The notes beneath the pieces are model-generated. The model saw only the letters and a program-made list of their open reading frames with translations, was not told where the DNA came from and did not search any database. A program made the translations under genes and the position numbers. From Spirulina sp. CCY15215 (GTDB lineage: Bacteria; Cyanobacteriota; Cyanobacteriia; Cyanobacteriales; Spirulinaceae), in assembly GCF_016888125.1 (NCBI RefSeq), contig NZ_JACSWA010000613.1, positions 1 through 42,636 of the forward strand: a stretch of DNA of 42,636 bases, in the 5' to 3' direction. Positions 7,901-17,592 of the stretch are shown here, one piece after another (the stretch's first letter is position 1; each line of letters opens with the position of its first letter).

Positions 7901-10546
7901 CCCGATACATCCTTAGTGGGTTGGAATTACTACGATATTTTCCCCGACATCCCCGATCGCTGGCGAGAGGCGCACCAACGCGCCCTACAAGGAGAAAAAC
8001 TCTCCCATCCTGAAGATATGTTTTTGCGAGAAGATGGGCAACAATTTTATTTACGTTGGGCATTGCATCCTTGGACTGAATCCGATGGCGCGATCGGCGG
8101 TATTGTTATGGTTACGGATCGCATCGATCAATTAGTCCAAGCTCGAGAAGCTGCCCTCGAAAATGTTCGCCTCAAGTCCCAATTCCTCGCTAATATGAGC
8201 CACGAAATTCGCACTCCGATGAATGGAGTCTTGGGCATGACAGAATTATTGTTGAGTACCTCTCTCAACAATAAACAGTTAGATTTCGTGCAAACCTTGA
8301 GAAGTAGCGGCGAGAATTTGCTGACAATTATTAACGATATTCTCGATTTTTCCAAACTGGAAGCGGGGGAAATGCGCTTAGATGCCCATGAATTTCATCT
8401 CAATAGCGCGATCGAGGATTTATTGGATTTATTTACCCTGCAAAGCTGTGCTAAGGGAGTAGAACTTATTTACATCATTGAACCAGATGTTCCTGTTTAT
8501 CTTAAAGGCGATGCTGCCCGCTTGCGCCAAGTTCTCACTAATCTGATCGGCAATGCCCTGAAATTTACCGAACGCGGCGAAATTACTTTATCAATTATCA
8601 AGGAACAATTATCAATAAATAATGAGGGACAAAGTAACAATAAATTACGTTTTGCTATTCAAGATACGGGAATTGGAATTTCTGCGGTAGGACAGAAGAA
8701 ATTGTTTCAATCTTTCTCCCAAGTAGATGCTTCTAATACTCGCAAATATGGGGGGACGGGTTTGGGTTTGGCGATATGCAAGGAATTGGTGCAATTGATG
8801 GGGGGAGAAATTGGCGTTGAGAGTATCCCCGATCGCGGTTCCACATTTTGGTTTACAGCAATTTTCGATCCCTTAAACCCAGAAGAAGAAGATAATGCTT
8901 TCCCTCGTAAGAAGACACAGACCTCGATCTCTACCCTCACCGGGAAGAAACTACTTGTTGTTGATGATAATGCCACGAATCGCAAAATTGTGCGCCTACA
9001 AGCGAAAGCATGGGGCATGGAAGTAGACGATGCTGAAAATGGTACTGTTGCTCTGGCGATCTTGCGTTTGGCGGTGGTTTTGGACAAATCTTACGATCTG
9101 GTGTTGTTAGATATGCAAATGCCAGAAATGACCGGAGAAATGTTAGGTCGGCAAATTCGCAGTGAAGTCGATATTGCTCAAACTCGGTTGATTATGATGA
9201 CTTCTATCGATGAAAGAGATTTAATTTCTCGGTTGGAGGAGATTGGGTTTGATGGCTATTTACTCAAACCGATTGTGACTTCGCGGTTATTAAATAGTTT
9301 ACTCAATGCGATCGAACAAGTGCCGATTCAAGATATTTTACCCTCTCTTTCTCCTGCAAAACAAGAAGAAATTACCTGTCCGATTGCCCCGATCGAGGGC
9401 AAAATCTTGGTAGTTGAAGATACTCTCGTTAATCAAAAAGTAGTCTTAAATCAACTGCAATTATTAGGGTACAAGGCTGACTGCGCTAGTGATGGTCGCG
9501 AGGCGTTAGAGCAATGGAGTATAGGAAACTATACCCTCCTCTTTATGGACTGTCAAATGCCCGTGATGGATGGCTATCAAGCGACGCAAACAATACGACA
9601 GCGCGAAGGGGAAGATAAACATATTATTATTGTCGGTTTGACGGCTTATGCGATGAAGGGCGATCGCGAAAAATGTCTCGAAGCTGGCATGGATGATTAT
9701 CTATCTAAACCCGTCTCTAAACAGGATTTATCAGTAATGTTGGAAAAATGGCTTTCTGCTTCAATTAATCCCTCACTGTCAACTTCGACTTCAATTCTCC
9801 CTACTACACAAGAGGAGTCAGAAGAGGGCAAACAACTCATCGATCTCGAACAATTCGACGCAATTACCGATGGCGATCGCGATTTCCAGATGGAATTATT
9901 GCAATCGTTTATTGATGATGCAGAAATGGATTTATTACAAGCCAAACAAGCCTTAAAATCAGAAGATTCTCTCACTCTTGGACAAAAAGCACATCGCATC
10001 AAAGGGGCTGCTGCTAATTTAGCGATTACAGAATTGTCTCAAATCACAGCAACTTTAGAAAAACAAGCTAAAGAACAACAATTCCTAGGAATGGAAACAC
10101 TTTTAGATCGAGTTGAAGTCTTGCTAGAAGAGGTCAAACAGTTTTTATTAACAATGGAAAATGAAGAAGAGAGTATAGGAGAGACGGAAACAACCCACAA
10201 CCAACTCTTGCTTTCTGATTCCCATTCTCTCATCGATCGCCAACTTTTGCAAAGCATTTCTGGGGGCGATCGCAATTTTGAAGTAGAATTGTTTAATGCG
10301 TTTCTGCTCGATATCGAAGCTGAATTGCAAACTGCAAAAGCCGCATTGGAGGTTGAGAATTATGCTGAATTAATTCAAAGGGGAAGTTCTTTCAAAAGTG
10401 CGGCGGAAAGTGTTGCTGTGGGTTTTGTTCCCGACTTGGCAAGGCGGTTAGTAAAAGCAGCATCACAAGAGAATCGAGAGTTAGTTGCAGTAGTTCTTAA
10501 GGAACTTGAACAAGTTTTAAAAAGAGTTAAAATAGAGTTAAATTAA
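4922..10546 (+). CDS. Giant soluble hybrid histidine kinase: REC-7xPAS-HisKA-HATPase-2xREC-2xHPt
   Basis: A 1874-residue multistep phosphorelay sensor without transmembrane segments. Domains in order: receiver (about 8-140, Asp60 in ILLDLFLPD, with a roughly 20-residue insert near 77-97), coiled coil (145-235), seven PAS-type domains (about 235-1075), HisKA with His1094 in [12 protein letters not shown], ATPase with NLIGNALKF, DTGIGIS and GGTGLGLAI (about 1205-1325), receivers with Asp1397 and Asp1543, and an HPt domain with His1691 (AHRIKGAAA). A second HPt-like domain at the C-terminus reads GSSFKSAAE where the His motif should be, so it cannot accept phosphate in the usual way. PAS 3-5 are close tandem copies. 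The next gene is a paralogue in its kinase half and starts 28 bases downstream, so the two are probably co-transcribed. The signal is unknown. Confidence 0.9.
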   Translation: MNEHTSYQILLVEDNLVDRRLLRILLLNVPNFDIELIYVKTLADAIAHLDRTDFDAILLDLFLPDSRGLDTLTRLKKESLTRRQNSSEMPQLEQWQPLPPIIILTGLEDEETALKAIKVGAQDYLLKGELSSRLLMRTLHYSIERSKIEELLRQASEELDLELNRRTANLQISLNELEKEIVRRKQAESKLRQEQENLEALVQERTAELEARNQQLRQEIDRRQESETALKESEERFRHTFEQAEVGIAQVYPDGTFARVNQKLCQMLGYLPEELLQLNFREITHPEDFEISVERVNELLRRERTTYSLEKRYLHKDGSPVWIYLTVSLVWTEKGTSKHFVSIFQDISDRKKAEAILAQKNTELQVIFEAIPDLFFRISAEGQFLDCKTSNFSDLYVPPEVFLGKQITEVLPEEVAQKMQQTIDDALRDKSLVTVEYMLPIGDREDYFECRTVPFSEDEAVCIIRKISDRKQTELELRQSEAKQRALIESIPDLLIRMKSDGTYLEMICGERVEEVFHPNLKGGNANIYNIMPRKKAEERMFYIEQAISTGESLTYEYQLVLAEKVLEEEARIVPYGEDEVLMIIRDISDRKRAEEKLRQSETRNRALVQAIPDLLVRMKADGEYLDIINGGQLQMFAPDRSRISANIYDILSQDQARERMEYVQRALSTGEPQVYEYELVKDEKIWQEEARIVPCGEDEVLMIIRDISDRKQAEEKLRQSEARNRALVQAIPDLLIRMNTNGDYLDVISGGEVELFKPNKIHKNANLYNILPLNTAKEWMKCVQQALTTGKPQVYEYQLVKAEKTLEEEVRIVPCGEDEVLAMVRDISDRKRAEMERDRFFTQSLDLLCVAGFDGYFKRVNPSWEATLGYTREELMARPFLDFVHRRDRDATIEAAAQLAQGKNIVNFENRYQCKDGSYKWLSWHSTSFTQESLIYAVAHDVTEQKNYEANLERERQQLQQIVKNAPVAMAMFDRNMNYIAHSDRWLTDYELPDTSLVGWNYYDIFPDIPDRWREAHQRALQGEKLSHPEDMFLREDGQQFYLRWALHPWTESDGAIGGIVMVTDRIDQLVQAREAALENVRLKSQFLANMSHEIRTPMNGVLGMTELLLSTSLNNKQLDFVQTLRSSGENLLTIINDILDFSKLEAGEMRLDAHEFHLNSAIEDLLDLFTLQSCAKGVELIYIIEPDVPVYLKGDAARLRQVLTNLIGNALKFTERGEITLSIIKEQLSINNEGQSNNKLRFAIQDTGIGISAVGQKKLFQSFSQVDASNTRKYGGTGLGLAICKELVQLMGGEIGVESIPDRGSTFWFTAIFDPLNPEEEDNAFPRKKTQTSISTLTGKKLLVVDDNATNRKIVRLQAKAWGMEVDDAENGTVALAILRLAVVLDKSYDLVLLDMQMPEMTGEMLGRQIRSEVDIAQTRLIMMTSIDERDLISRLEEIGFDGYLLKPIVTSRLLNSLLNAIEQVPIQDILPSLSPAKQEEITCPIAPIEGKILVVEDTLVNQKVVLNQLQLLGYKADCASDGREALEQWSIGNYTLLFMDCQMPVMDGYQATQTIRQREGEDKHIIIVGLTAYAMKGDREKCLEAGMDDYLSKPVSKQDLSVMLEKWLSASINPSLSTSTSILPTTQEESEEGKQLIDLEQFDAITDGDRDFQMELLQSFIDDAEMDLLQAKQALKSEDSLTLGQKAHRIKGAAANLAITELSQITATLEKQAKEQQFLGMETLLDRVEVLLEEVKQFLLTMENEEESIGETETTHNQLLLSDSHSLIDRQLLQSISGGDRNFEVELFNAFLLDIEAELQTAKAALEVENYAELIQRGSSFKSAAESVAVGFVPDLARRLVKAASQENRELVAVVLKELEQVLKRVKIELN
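6350..7429. repeat. Tandem PAS-domain repeat, period about 360 bp, three copies
   Basis: The sequence TTGCGCCAAAGCGAA recurs at 6350, 6713 and 7073, and each copy continues with nearly the same coding sequence (IPDLLxRM, YEYxLV, EDEVL, RDISDRK). Copies 2 and 3 are 360 bp apart and almost identical over their first 110 bases or so. This is intragenic domain duplication within the first hybrid kinase gene; copies 2 and 3 look the most recent. Confidence 0.8.
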
Positions 10547-10574
10547 AATAGAGTTATAATTTTAAATTTATCAA

Positions 10575-13500
10575 ATGAAACAGTTATTTTCTCCCTTAAC
10601 CAAAAAAGATGCGATCGCCTTATTCTTTCTAATTCTCTTAGGAGGGTTAGGAAATTATTTTAAATTTCCCCTCTTATTTGGGGTTGACTTTCTGTTTGGG
10701 AGTATTGCGGTTTGGCTGACACTATTTCTCTATGGTGTAGGCTGGGGGACTGTAGTTGCTTTAGTTATTAATACTTACACGATCCCGTTATGGGGACACC
10801 CTTATGGTTTAGTGATGTTTACTCTCGAAGCGGCGATCGTTGGTTTTTCTTGGCAGCAACGAAAGCGGAATATTGTGGCGATCGATATTGTATTTTGGCT
10901 TTTTTTGGGATACCCTTTGAATTATTTATTTTACCAGCAATTTTTACATCTTCCGTTTATTTCCGCTTTTCTAATTATTTTGAAGCAACCCATCAATGGT
11001 ATTTTTAATGCTTTTATTGCAACTTTAATTTGGTCGAATCTCCCTTTAGACAAATGGCTAAAAAAACGGATTAAAAAGCACACGCTGTCTTTTCAGCAAA
11101 CATTATTTAATTTATTTTTTGGCTGTATTTTTATCCCTGTTTTGTTTATTTTTGGACTCAATGGCAGGAAAGAATTTGCAAATATTGAAGTCGAAATAAG
11201 TAATAATTTTAAGCCAATTTTAGTACATTTCGCTGATGATTTAGGAGATGAAATTAGAGTTTATACTGCGGGATTAAATGGGTCAATTGATGAATTCATT
11301 AAATACCAAGAAGAAGGGAATGATTTAGATGTATTTCTTCGGGAAATTAATAGTATTTTTCCATCTTTTCTTTACATTGTTGCAATTGATGAAAAAGACA
11401 ATATTTTAGCTTCATCTCAAAATAATGCTTTAGCCGAAAGAGGAAATATAGAAACAAACACAACTATCGATCGTATTTTTCAAAATTCTTTTCCTTTAAA
11501 CTTTGATTTTTTGCAGGACCAAACTTTCGCAGCATTCGATCCGGATACATCAGCTTTTTTTGTTCGTATTAATGTCACTAAAGATAAAAAGTTTTTAGGG
11601 TATCTTTTGGGGAAATTTTCTTTAACCGAATTTGCAGAATGGGAAGAATATATTGAGGAAATTGACTCTCGTAATTTTGGTATTCGTCTCGCTCTTTTCG
11701 ATGCTCAAGGAGATAAAATTTTTGGTAGTCCCGAAACCGAAAATTCTCAAGAACTTGCAGCTAAATTTTACGCTGAAAACTCCGAAAACACGAGTCAAGA
11801 GTCAATCTTGCACTGGCTACCAAAAGAGGAAAATTTATCAACTATATTGCGCTGGAGACAATCTTTTTATCGTCAAGATGTTCCTTTTGGATTCGATTTT
11901 CCTTGGACGATCGCGATCGAGTCTCTCCTTGATTCCTATATCGATGATTTACACAAATTCTATGTCTTAGATTTAGCAATGGGGAGTATTCTTGCTATTT
12001 TTGCAGCAATTCTAGCTCGTTTTATGAGCCAACAGTTAATTTTACCAATTTCTCAACTAGCGGAAAAAACTACTAATTTATCAGACAAATTGATGAACCG
12101 GGAAAAGTTAACTTGGCAGCGTAGTCCCGTGCGTGAAATCAACACTTTAGTAAACAATTTTCAGCAGATGGCGTACACACTACAAGAGCAATTTAGCGCT
12201 TTACAAAATGTCAATAAGGTGTTAGAAGAACGAGTGGAAGAACGCACCCGAGAGTTGGAAATAAAAATCAGGGAACAGAAGGCGATCGAACAGTCTTTAC
12301 AGCGCTATCAAGAAGATTTAGAAGAGTTAGTGACAGAAAGAACAGAACAATTACAAGCTGAAATGCAGAAACGTCAGCGTACTGCTGAAGACCTAAAATA
12401 TCGTGCCGATCTCGAACAACTGATTACCCAAATCTCTAGCCGTTTTATTAATTTGAATGCCAAGGAACTCGATGCAGCCGTAACTCGAGCCTTGCAAAAT
12501 ATTGGTGAATTTATGGGTTGCGATCGCGCTGGAGTTTTTCAGTTCTCAGAGGAGGAAACTTACAGTAAAACTCACGAATGGTGTGCCGAAAATATTCAAC
12601 CAAACCTCGAACAAGCACAAAATGTTCCTGTGGCGATCGCACCCTGGTTTATGGAACGACTCAACCGCTTAGAAACCCTGAATATAACTGCTGATAATCT
12701 ACCCCCAGAAGCCGAAGCAGAAAAGGAAATTTTCCAACAATTTTCTCTGCAATCTTTATTAATTATTCCTATCGCAGGAGGCGATCGCCTCTTGGGTTTT
12801 TTAGCATTTGCTGGAGTCACAGAAGCAAAAATATGGGCGCAAGAAACCATCGATTTATTAAAAGTTGTGGGGGAAAGTTTGGCCAATACTCTCATCCGAG
12901 TACAGTCGGAGTCAGAACAGCATAAACTGGCATTATTAGTAGAAAATAGTCAAGATTTTATCAGCGTTTCCAGTCTCACAGGTCAAACCTTATATCTTAA
13001 CCAAGGGGGATGTAATTTAGTAGGTTTAGCTAATTTTCAGGAGGCTAGTTCTAAAACTATTCCCGATTATTTTTGCATAGAAGATTGGGATTTCATTCAA
13101 TATACTATCTTGAAAAGTACCTTAGAAACCGGACAATGGACGGGAGAAACGAGATTAAAACATTTTCAAACTGGAAAGGCGATCGATGTAGCAATGAATA
13201 TGTTTTTGATCCGCGATCTCCAAACTCAAGAACCGCTCTATTTTGCCACAGTACAAAGAGATATTACCGAACGAAAACGCTACGAAGCAGCCCTAGAACA
13301 AGAACGCCAACAATTGCAACAAATCGTGATTAATGCCCCCGTTGCGATGGCACTGTTCGATCGCGAAATGTGTTATCTTGCCTACAGTAACAAATGGTTG
13401 GAAGATTATAAACTGGAATCCGAACAATCTCTCATCGGTCAAAGCCATTATGCAGTTATTCCCGATTTAAAAGCAGAATGGAAACAATTTTACGATCGCG

Positions 13501-15683
13501 GTTTGCAAGGAGAAGTGATCGCCAATGCAGAAGAATTATGGGAAAGGGAAAATGGCAGCCAAATCTATCTGCGGTGGGCAATTCAGCCCTGGTATTTGCG
13601 GGAAAATGTCATTGGGGGTATTATTATTGCTTCCGTGGCGATCGATGAACTGGTAAAAGCACGAGAAGCAGCTTTAGATAATGTTCGTCTCAAATCCCAA
13701 TTCCTTGCTAATATGAGTCACGAAATTCGCACCCCTATGAATGGAGTGTTAGGGATGACGGAATTACTCTTAAGCACCGATTTAGATGAGGAACAATTAG
13801 ACTTTGTACAAACTCTGAAAATCAGTGGGGAATCTCTCCTCACCCTAATTAATGATATTCTTGATTTCTCCAAATTAGAAGCCGGAGAAATGCGTTTAGA
13901 TGTACGGGAGTTCGATCTCAAGAAACTCCTCGAAGATTTATTAGATTTATTTGCCCCGCAAACCAATAAAAAAGGGTTGGAATTGGTTTATACCATTGAA
14001 CCCGAAGTTTCCCAATTTCTACAAGGAGATTCGACTCGCTTGCGCCAAATTTTAATCAATCTTATGGGTAACGCAATCAAGTTTACCAGTGAGGGAGAAG
14101 TATCTATATCTGTGTCTTCGTCTCTTCCTTTTCCTGTTGCTCTTCCTAATCTTCCTGCGATCGCCTTACGCTTTGCCGTCAAGGATACAGGAATCGGGAT
14201 CGCCCCAGCAGATCGAGCTAAATTGTTTCGTTCTTTTTCCCAAGTAGATGCTTCTACTACTCGTCAATATGGTGGCACGGGTTTGGGTTTAGCGATTTGC
14301 AAACAATTAGTAGAATTAATGGGGGGAGATATTGGAGTCGAAAGTGTTGCGGGAGAGGGATCTACCTTTTGGTTTACGGTGTTTCTCCAAGGGAGTAATG
14401 GGGACACTCTCGGCGATCGCGGCAGTTCCTCTGATGCTCATTCCAGCTTACAGGGTAAAACAATTCTAGTGGTTGATGACAATGCCACCAATCGTAAATT
14501 TGTTCATTTAGAGGCGATCGCTTGGGGCATGAATGTCAAGGAAGCGGATAATGGAGTTACAGCCTTACAACAGCTATGGGCTGCAGCCAAAAGCGATCGC
14601 TTACCCGATGCGGTTCTAATTGATTGGCAAATGCCCCACATGACAGGAGAAGCCCTCGGGCAATTAATCCGCAGCGAGTCCGATTTTGATGATATCAAGT
14701 TAATTTTAATGACTTCCGTGGAACGCAGCGATTTGATGAGTCGTTGTCGGGCGATCGGCTTTGAGGGATTTTTAACCAAACCCATCGGTTCTTTCCGTTT
14801 GCGTGCCTGTTTGTTAGCAACTTTTAATGGTAAAAAAGATTTTGAAGTGCGATCGCTAAATGTTCCTCAACGAGAGATGCGCGCACCTCTCCCGATAAGT
14901 TCTGCCAAAATTTTGGTAGTGGAAGACACTCCCGTAAATCAAAAGGTACTGTTAAATCAATTACGTTTATTGGGCTATCAAGCAGACTGTACCGATAACG
15001 GTCAAGAGGCTTTGGATTATTTAACCCAGCAAGAATGCGATTTGGTGTTTATGGATTGTCAGATGCCCGTGATGGATGGCTATAAAGCCACTCAAACCCT
15101 ACGAGAAAGAGAAGGAGATAAACATCATACAGTTATTATTGGCTTAACTGCTTATGCCATGAAAGGCGATCGCGAGAAATGTCTCGCAGCAGGGATGGAT
15201 GATTATCTCTCTAAACCCGTTGCTGCGGATGATTTAGCAGCAATGTTGGAAAAATGGATGAGTAGGGAACAGGGAACAGGCAATAGGCAACAGGAGGCAA
15301 CCCCATTTCCGGCTCCCCCCCTTGGTAAGGGGGGGTTGGGGGGGATCGAACAAACCATCGATCGCCCCTATCTCGATGAGATTACCGAAGGCGATCGCGA
15401 GTTTCAAGGGGAACTATTGCGATCGTTTCTGATGGATGCAGAAATCGATCTCGACAAGGCAAAACAGGCTTTTACTGTTGGGGATGCGATCGCCCTAGAA
15501 CATCATGCTCACCGCATTAAAGGTGGGTCTGCTAGTATTGGGGCATCGGTATTGTTAGAGGCAGCCGGAGAGTTAGAAGATTTGGTACGAAATAATCAAC
15601 TCGAACCCGAATTAGTCTCGATTTTATTGTCTCGAATTGCAGAAGGTTTAAGCCAAGTTAAGGCACTTTTACAACAAGAATAG
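10575..15683 (+). CDS. Membrane hybrid histidine kinase: TM-sensor-HAMP-GAF-2xPAS-HisKA-HATPase-2xREC-HPt
   Basis: A 1702-residue membrane-anchored phosphorelay sensor. The first 200 residues form several hydrophobic helices (a MASE-like membrane region), followed by an extracytoplasmic dCache-like sensor region (about 205-455), a transmembrane helix (463-485), HAMP, coiled coil, GAF (about 611-772), two PAS domains (780-1030), HisKA with His1049 ([12 protein letters not shown]), ATPase ([22 protein letters not shown]), receivers with Asp1350 and Asp1494, and HPt with His1646 (AHRIKGGSA). From the last PAS onward it is strongly similar to the preceding kinase, so the pair arose by duplication with different sensors. 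The linker between the last receiver and HPt holds an in-frame palindromic repeat (15264-15345). The ligand is unknown. Confidence 0.9.
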   Translation: MKQLFSPLTKKDAIALFFLILLGGLGNYFKFPLLFGVDFLFGSIAVWLTLFLYGVGWGTVVALVINTYTIPLWGHPYGLVMFTLEAAIVGFSWQQRKRNIVAIDIVFWLFLGYPLNYLFYQQFLHLPFISAFLIILKQPINGIFNAFIATLIWSNLPLDKWLKKRIKKHTLSFQQTLFNLFFGCIFIPVLFIFGLNGRKEFANIEVEISNNFKPILVHFADDLGDEIRVYTAGLNGSIDEFIKYQEEGNDLDVFLREINSIFPSFLYIVAIDEKDNILASSQNNALAERGNIETNTTIDRIFQNSFPLNFDFLQDQTFAAFDPDTSAFFVRINVTKDKKFLGYLLGKFSLTEFAEWEEYIEEIDSRNFGIRLALFDAQGDKIFGSPETENSQELAAKFYAENSENTSQESILHWLPKEENLSTILRWRQSFYRQDVPFGFDFPWTIAIESLLDSYIDDLHKFYVLDLAMGSILAIFAAILARFMSQQLILPISQLAEKTTNLSDKLMNREKLTWQRSPVREINTLVNNFQQMAYTLQEQFSALQNVNKVLEERVEERTRELEIKIREQKAIEQSLQRYQEDLEELVTERTEQLQAEMQKRQRTAEDLKYRADLEQLITQISSRFINLNAKELDAAVTRALQNIGEFMGCDRAGVFQFSEEETYSKTHEWCAENIQPNLEQAQNVPVAIAPWFMERLNRLETLNITADNLPPEAEAEKEIFQQFSLQSLLIIPIAGGDRLLGFLAFAGVTEAKIWAQETIDLLKVVGESLANTLIRVQSESEQHKLALLVENSQDFISVSSLTGQTLYLNQGGCNLVGLANFQEASSKTIPDYFCIEDWDFIQYTILKSTLETGQWTGETRLKHFQTGKAIDVAMNMFLIRDLQTQEPLYFATVQRDITERKRYEAALEQERQQLQQIVINAPVAMALFDREMCYLAYSNKWLEDYKLESEQSLIGQSHYAVIPDLKAEWKQFYDRGLQGEVIANAEELWERENGSQIYLRWAIQPWYLRENVIGGIIIASVAIDELVKAREAALDNVRLKSQFLANMSHEIRTPMNGVLGMTELLLSTDLDEEQLDFVQTLKISGESLLTLINDILDFSKLEAGEMRLDVREFDLKKLLEDLLDLFAPQTNKKGLELVYTIEPEVSQFLQGDSTRLRQILINLMGNAIKFTSEGEVSISVSSSLPFPVALPNLPAIALRFAVKDTGIGIAPADRAKLFRSFSQVDASTTRQYGGTGLGLAICKQLVELMGGDIGVESVAGEGSTFWFTVFLQGSNGDTLGDRGSSSDAHSSLQGKTILVVDDNATNRKFVHLEAIAWGMNVKEADNGVTALQQLWAAAKSDRLPDAVLIDWQMPHMTGEALGQLIRSESDFDDIKLILMTSVERSDLMSRCRAIGFEGFLTKPIGSFRLRACLLATFNGKKDFEVRSLNVPQREMRAPLPISSAKILVVEDTPVNQKVLLNQLRLLGYQADCTDNGQEALDYLTQQECDLVFMDCQMPVMDGYKATQTLREREGDKHHTVIIGLTAYAMKGDREKCLAAGMDDYLSKPVAADDLAAMLEKWMSREQGTGNRQQEATPFPAPPLGKGGLGGIEQTIDRPYLDEITEGDREFQGELLRSFLMDAEIDLDKAKQAFTVGDAIALEHHAHRIKGGSASIGASVLLEAAGELEDLVRNNQLEPELVSILLSRIAEGLSQVKALLQQE
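15264..15345. repeat. Repeat insertion in the kinase linker
   Basis: After the last receiver domain the gene runs into GGGAACAGGGAACAGG and GGCAATAGGCAACAGG-type repeats, then a C-rich/G-rich hairpin: seven C and TT (15315-15323), loop GGT, then AA and seven G (15327-15335). The resulting peptide is a Gln/Pro/Gly-rich linker. The composition is unlike flanking coding DNA and typical of dispersed intergenic repeats in cyanobacteria. Confidence 0.7.
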
Positions 15684-15732
15684 TGTTTTAGTCGAGGCAA
15701 GAAATTAAGGCATTTTTATATTTTGTAGTACG

Positions 15733-15760
15733 TTCAACAAAAGCAGATTAATGCGATAAT
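15733..15760 (+). promoter_or_regulatory. Candidate promoter for the REC-histidine kinase gene
   Basis: TTCAAC at 15733-15738 and GATAAT at 15755-15760 are separated by 16 bases, a reasonable sigma-70-type arrangement about 90 bases before the next start codon. It sits in the 167-base gap after the kinase 2 stop. Assigned by motif only. Confidence 0.35.
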
Positions 15761-15850
15761 GTAGTTAACATTAATTTCCTTTTAGCTGTTTTACGATGGA
15801 GAAAAGAAAATTGGAAGGGACTTAATCACAGCATTCTCTAATCAAGACTG

Positions 15851-17077
15851 ATGAAAAAAATCCTAATTGCTGATGACCATTCTACCACGCGACTACTCCT
15901 GAAAAGACTGCTACAACAAGGGGGATACGACATTGTTGAGGCAACTGACGGGGCAGAAGCGATCGCCGTGGCCAAACAAGTAACCCCTGCCCTGATTATT
16001 TGTGATTGGATGATGCCCGAGTTTGATGGTTTGCAGGTTTGTCAGCATCTCAAACAAAATCCTCAATTAGCTGCAACTTTTTTTATTTTACTGTCTGCAA
16101 AAGGAGAAATTCGCGATCGCGTTCAAGGATTAGATGCCGGTGCCGATGATTTCCTCACTAAACCAGTAGATAAAACCGAATTACTGGCTCGAGTGCGGTC
16201 AGGTTTAAGACTATACGAAGCACAACAACAATTAAGTCTATCCAATCAAAAACTTAGTCAAACCTTAAAAGATTTACAAAAAGCACAAATTCAACTCATT
16301 CAAGCCGAAAAAATGTCATCTTTGGGTCAATTAGTGGCTGGAGTTGCCCACGAAATTAATAATCCTGTTACTTTTATTCGTGGCAATTTAAGCCATGCTC
16401 AAAGTTATGCGAATGAATTACTCGAACTTGCCAATTTAGCCAGTCATTCTCAAGATTCGCAACTGATAGAAGCTGCCGAAGATATCGATCTAGATTTTAT
16501 GAAAACAGACTTTCCTTTAGTTCTTGATTCTATGCACAATGGGGCAAAGCGCATTCAAGAAATTGTAGATTCTCTTCGCAATTTTTCCCGTCTTGATGAA
16601 GCCCAACAAAAATCAGTGAATATTCACGAAGGAATTGATAGTACACTCTCTATTCTACAAAGTAAATTAAACCAGATTGAAATTATTAAAAATTATGGCG
16701 ATCTGCCCAACATTACTTGTTATCCCGGTCAAATTAATCAAGTTTTTCTGCACCTTTTTAATAATGCGATCGATGCCATTAAAGAAGGCGATCGCCATCC
16801 CGGACAAATCAAAATAAGTACAAATAAAATCACGGGAAGTGATGCGATCGCCATTAAAATCTCCGATAATGGTGCGGGCATCAAACCAGAAAATTTACCG
16901 AAACTTTTTGAACCTTTTTTTACAACAAAGGCGATCGGTTCTGGCAAAGGATTGGGTTTAAGTACCAGTTATTCTATCATTGTCGAACAACATGAGGGAG
17001 AATTGGAATGCGTTTCAACATTAGGAGAAGGGAGTGAATTTGCGATCGTGCTTCCGATTGGCGTTGCACCAACTTGA
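15851..17077 (+). CDS. Response regulator-histidine kinase fusion (REC-HisKA-HATPase)
   Basis: A 408-residue soluble protein with an N-terminal receiver (acidic pair Asp8-Asp9, phospho-acceptor Asp52 in ICDWMMPEFDG, Lys in FLTKPVD), a short coiled coil, then a histidine kinase core: His167 in GVAHEINNPV, N box LFNNAIDAI, G1 DNGAGI, and GSGKGLGLS. The HEINNP form of the His box is the common cyanobacterial REC-HK type. It follows the two giant kinases on the same strand after a 167-base gap. Its receiver could take phosphate from their HPt domains, but that is inference from position; no DNA-binding output domain is encoded nearby. Confidence 0.9.
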   Translation: MKKILIADDHSTTRLLLKRLLQQGGYDIVEATDGAEAIAVAKQVTPALIICDWMMPEFDGLQVCQHLKQNPQLAATFFILLSAKGEIRDRVQGLDAGADDFLTKPVDKTELLARVRSGLRLYEAQQQLSLSNQKLSQTLKDLQKAQIQLIQAEKMSSLGQLVAGVAHEINNPVTFIRGNLSHAQSYANELLELANLASHSQDSQLIEAAEDIDLDFMKTDFPLVLDSMHNGAKRIQEIVDSLRNFSRLDEAQQKSVNIHEGIDSTLSILQSKLNQIEIIKNYGDLPNITCYPGQINQVFLHLFNNAIDAIKEGDRHPGQIKISTNKITGSDAIAIKISDNGAGIKPENLPKLFEPFFTTKAIGSGKGLGLSTSYSIIVEQHEGELECVSTLGEGSEFAIVLPIGVAPT

Positions 17078-17093
17078 AAATATTGTTTATAAT
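17064..17093 (+). promoter_or_regulatory. Candidate promoter for the yqeY-like gene
   Basis: TTGCAC (17064-17069) and a consensus TATAAT (17088-17093) are 18 bases apart, 35 bases before the ATG of the next gene. The -35 lies inside the last codons of the kinase gene. This is the best consensus promoter I noticed in the window. Confidence 0.55.
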
Positions 17094-17128
17094 ATTCCTA
17101 AAATGAAAATATAATAAAGAACCCAGCC

Positions 17129-17590
17129 ATGAGTCTCAAAGATCGTCTGACAGAAAACATCAAAACTGCAATGAAAGCCAAGGATAAAATTCGCTTGGAA
17201 ACCATTCGCAGCATAAAAAAAGCTGTCATGGAGAAAGAAATAAGCCTGCGTCCTGATGGCCAAGATACCCTCACAGAAGCACAAGAACTTGATATCCTAG
17301 CACAACAAGCTAAACAACGTCGCGACTCCATTGAGCAATATTCTAATGCAGGCCGGGACGATCTCGCCGATCGCGAAGCACAAGAATTAGTGATTATTGA
17401 AGAATATCTCCCTCAACAATTGTCCGAAGAAGAATTGAGCCAACTTATTGATGAAATCATTACTAAAGTTGGCGCAAAGTTACCGAAAGATATGGGCAAG
17501 GTGATGGGAATGGCGATGAAACAACTGAAAGGAAAAGCGGATGGTAAACAAGTGCAAGCTATGGTGAAAGCAAAATTGGGTGATGGGTAG
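17129..17590 (+). CDS. GatB/YqeY domain-containing protein
   Basis: A 153-residue soluble protein of the YqeY family, which resembles the tRNA-binding C-terminal domain of GatB, a subunit of tRNA-dependent amidotransferase. Characteristic stretches are RLETIRSIKKAV, RRDSIEQYSNAGRDDLADRE, YLPQQLSEEEL and KDMGKVMGMAMKQLKGKADG. Length matches the family. The role of stand-alone YqeY proteins is not firmly established; an action in tRNA-related quality control is the usual suggestion. It has its own likely promoter and converges with the downstream lyase gene with only 2 bases between stop codons. Confidence 0.92.
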   Translation: MSLKDRLTENIKTAMKAKDKIRLETIRSIKKAVMEKEISLRPDGQDTLTEAQELDILAQQAKQRRDSIEQYSNAGRDDLADREAQELVIIEEYLPQQLSEEELSQLIDEIITKVGAKLPKDMGKVMGMAMKQLKGKADGKQVQAMVKAKLGDG

Positions 17591-17592
17591 TG

